Part shown: piece after piece, positions 62,083-64,000 of the stretch
How positions within the stretch are numbered: position 1 is the stretch's first letter
Layout of the letters: each line of letters starts with the position of its first letter
Assembly: GCA_035556195.1 (NCBI GenBank)
Contig: DATMFK010000007.1
Span: 124,001-188,000, forward strand
Reading direction: 5' to 3'
Source: G016756615 sp035556195
GTDB taxonomy: Bacteria; Pseudomonadota; Alphaproteobacteria; Rhizobiales; Rhizobiaceae
DNA: 64,000 nucleotides
Program-made: the position numbers and the translations under genes
The notes under the pieces: generated by a model
The model's input: only the letters and a program-made list of their open reading frames with translations
The model's database searches: none
What the model was told of the DNA's origin: nothing

Positions 62083-64000
62083 TCAGAACCTGACCGCGAG
62101 CACACCCTTGAAGGCGTGGTCCTGGGCGTCGTCGGCGAGCTGTCCGTTGTAGGAGACACCAAGCGTGGCGCTCCTGCCGATGGCGAGGTCGAGCCCGGCC
62201 TCAACGAGGGCGGTGTCGCGGGCGATCGGCAGGCCGGCGACGGTGAAGGCGTTCGAGCCGGAAAAGGCGAGAGTCGCCATTGGGTCGACATCGCCGAACG
62301 CATGGCGCCACGCCAGCGCGCCGCGCAAGGTCAGCGCCATGCCTTGGACAGCGAGGCTGGTCGAGGCGCGCAGGCCCAGCGTGGAGTAGCTGACGCTGGT
62401 GTCGTCCCCGCGGGCGGAAAGCGCCGCTGCGCCGCCGATTTCACGGAAGCCGTCCGTGTGCAGGTTGACATAGGCGAGGCCGGCGAAGGGCTCGAACGCC
62501 ATCTTGCCGAGGTCGACCCGATAGCCGAGTTCGCCGAAGACCTGCGCCGTGCCGGCATTGTAATCGCTCTGCAGCCCGTCACCGAAGCCGGCGAAGGCCA
62601 CGGTGCGGCGGGTCGAGACGTCGTGCCACGTATAGCTCGCCCCGGCGCGCAGGCCGATCGCGCCGAGCTGGCCGCCGCCATAGAGGCCGAGATGATAATT
62701 GTCGCTCTCGCCGGAGGAGAGCCGGCCCTTCACGTCGAACTCGGAGCGGCTGTAGCCGGCGAGCAGGCCGAAGCGCAGCGTGTCGAACACGGCCGCATCG
62801 GCGCCGACGAGCAGCCCGCCGGTCGAGCGCGTCAGCTTGGCGGCGTTGCCGTCGCCGTCCGTGCGGCCCCATGAACCATAGCCCTGGCCCCAGACGGCGA
62901 AGCGCTCGGGCGAAGGCAAGGCGGGCATCGGCCCCTTGATGCGCGGGGCGAGATCGGCGGCGAAGCCATAGCTCAGCGTCCCCATCGGCGTCGCCCCGAC
63001 CGCGCCGAAGGCCGAGCGCAGCCGGTCGTTCATCGCGCTGCGCAGCAGCCAGCTCTCTTCGACCAGCGCCGTCTTCACCGAGGCGTGGACCTCGCCAGAG
63101 AGCTGGTCGAAGGCGGCCGGGGCGCTGGGTGCGTCGAGCATCAGCAGGCTGTTGTAGAGCGCCAGCGTCCCGCCGGCCTGCGGCAGCGTGTTCAGCGCGA
63201 GCGCGGTCGAAAACTGGTTCGGCGTCTGCGCGACACTCTGGAACACGGCTGGCGGAACGACGGGCGGCGTCACCGGCGGCGTGCCCTTGACCTGGATGAC
63301 GAGGTCGACCTGGTTGGCCTGCTGATCGACCGAAAGGTCGAGGAAGGCCGAGCGCGAGACTGCGCTGGCGCTGCCGCTGATGCCGCCTGTCGCGGTCAGG
63401 ATCGTGTAACGCTGGCCACTTGTGTAGCTGGTCTGCGGATCGAGCGCGCTGACTCCGACCTGGCTGCCGGTGATCGTCGCCAGGCTGGAGACCGCGATCC
63501 GGTCGGAGGCACCGCTGCCGGCGATTTCGACCGCATAGGTCGAGCCCGGCGCGAGCACGAGGTTGCCGTTGACGGTAAGCGTGCCGATCGAGTTGCCCGG
63601 CGCGATCGTCGCGCCGGACTGGACCAAGGTCGCGCCGACCGTGCCGGAGCCGGCAAGCGTCGCGCCGCTCGCCACGGTGACGGCCGAGCTCGCCAGCGAG
63701 CCGTTGACCGAGAGCCTGCCGGCCTCGACCGTGGTCTGACCGCCGAGGGTGCTCGTGCCGGTGAGGGTGAGGATGCCGGCGCCACGCTTGGTAAAGGTGC
63801 CGGCGCCACTGATCGCATTGGCGAAGGCCGCGTTGACCGGCTGGTCGATGACGAGCGCGGCATCGTTGGTGATCGCCCCGCTGCCGAAGCTCGCCGCCGA
63901 GCCGACCAGCGTGCCGTCGGTGATCGTGGTGCCGCCGGTATAGCTGTTGGTGCCGGCCAGGGTCAGCGTGCCGGCGCCGCGCTTGGTGAAGGAGCCGCTG
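62083..64000 (-). CDS. Type V autotransporter, C-terminal part (5' end outside window)
   Basis: The frame is open to the right edge on the minus strand. The visible passenger consists of PATR repeats (KRGAGTLTLAGTNSYTGGTT, KRGAGILTLTGTSTLGGQTT), an autochaperone region (APGNSIGTLTVNGNLVLAPG) and a Pro-rich linker. The barrel domain runs from about LSGEVHASVKTALVEESW to the terminal Phe of VLAVRF. The barrel aligns closely with the autotransporter at 53963-58651, for example GEVHASVKxAL, RLRxAFGxVGA and FEPFxxLAxVNLHT. The passenger is more GC-rich than that gene. The two genes converge and probably arose by duplication. Confidence 0.92.
   Translation of the reverse strand, partial: SGSFTKRGAGTLTLAGTNSYTGGTTITDGTLVGSAASFGSGAITNDAALVIDQPVNAAFANAISGAGTFTKRGAGILTLTGTSTLGGQTTVEAGRLSVNGSLASSAVTVASGATLAGSGTVGATLVQSGATIAPGNSIGTLTVNGNLVLAPGSTYAVEIAGSGASDRIAVSSLATITGSQVGVSALDPQTSYTSGQRYTILTATGGISGSASAVSRSAFLDLSVDQQANQVDLVIQVKGTPPVTPPVVPPAVFQSVAQTPNQFSTALALNTLPQAGGTLALYNSLLMLDAPSAPAAFDQLSGEVHASVKTALVEESWLLRSAMNDRLRSAFGAVGATPMGTLSYGFAADLAPRIKGPMPALPSPERFAVWGQGYGSWGRTDGDGNAAKLTRSTGGLLVGADAAVFDTLRFGLLAGYSRSEFDVKGRLSSGESDNYHLGLYGGGQLGAIGLRAGASYTWHDVSTRRTVAFAGFGDGLQSDYNAGTAQVFGELGYRVDLGKMAFEPFAGLAYVNLHTDGFREIGGAAALSARGDDTSVSYSTLGLRASTSLAVQGMALTLRGALAWRHAFGDVDPMATLAFSGSNAFTVAGLPIARDTALVEAGLDLAIGRSATLGVSYNGQLADDAQDHAFKGVLAVRF

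Overview
The window looks like an accessory-rich stretch of a high-GC alphaproteobacterial genome, most likely Hyphomicrobiales (Rhizobiales). This is inferred from the split three-gene proton-translocating transhydrogenase, the Bug/TctABC and TRAP uptake systems, the DUF1403-ScpB pair and integrase remnants of rhizobial type, and an IS3/IS630/DUF6429 background. No rRNA, tRNA or CRISPR array was seen.

Layout. 1-4.1 kb: the tail of a peptide-type ABC transporter, a lipocalin, a GFA-domain protein and a YkuD protein that has lost its catalytic Cys. 4.5-15.2 kb: a gene graveyard around an intact TctCBA transporter, a LysR regulator and a Tat-exported flavoprotein. It holds broken SDR, IclR, iron-alcohol-dehydrogenase, LysR, IS3 and DUF6429 copies. 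15.4-21.0 kb: type II secretion genes gspJ-I-H-G-F, a GspC-like gene, gspM and gspL (minus strand). 21.4-26.5 kb: a sugar-acid dehydratase and pntAA-AB-B. 27.0-28.7 kb: gspE. 28.8-32.0 kb: a zinc-type operon resembling Vibrio zrgABCD. 32.1-35.5 kb: IclR regulator, DUF1330 protein and TRAP permeases. 35.8-39.5 kb: gspD-O-K. 39.6-47.4 kb: SDR, iron alcohol dehydrogenase, D-2-hydroxyacid dehydrogenase, secreted bicupin, TRAP binding protein and aldehyde dehydrogenase. 48.0-52.3 kb: two overlapping genes for secreted proteins of unknown role. 52.4-62.0 kb: remnants (HemE, integrase, DUF1403, ScpB, DUF6984) around a large autotransporter, an epoxide-hydrolase-like enzyme and an Rrf2 regulator. 62.1-64.0 kb: the C-terminal part of a second autotransporter.

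The most interesting signal is a 25-bp regulatory element present six times (8882, 23294, 32990, 41644, 41767 and 43090). It has three half-sites, TGGRC-N5-GNCCA-N5-TGGNC, in alternating orientation exactly 10 bp apart. Every copy lies in front of a gene of the scattered catabolic set: decayed SDR/IclR, dehydratase/pnt, iclR/DUF1330/TRAP, iron-ADH, D-2-hydroxyacid dehydrogenase and bicupin. I infer that it is the operator of the IclR protein at 32129-32938. It would unite a regulon whose pieces are interleaved with a type II secretion system that is itself broken into three blocks. The enzymes suggest oxidative breakdown of a sugar acid or hydroxy acid taken up by TRAP and TTT transporters; the actual substrate is unknown.
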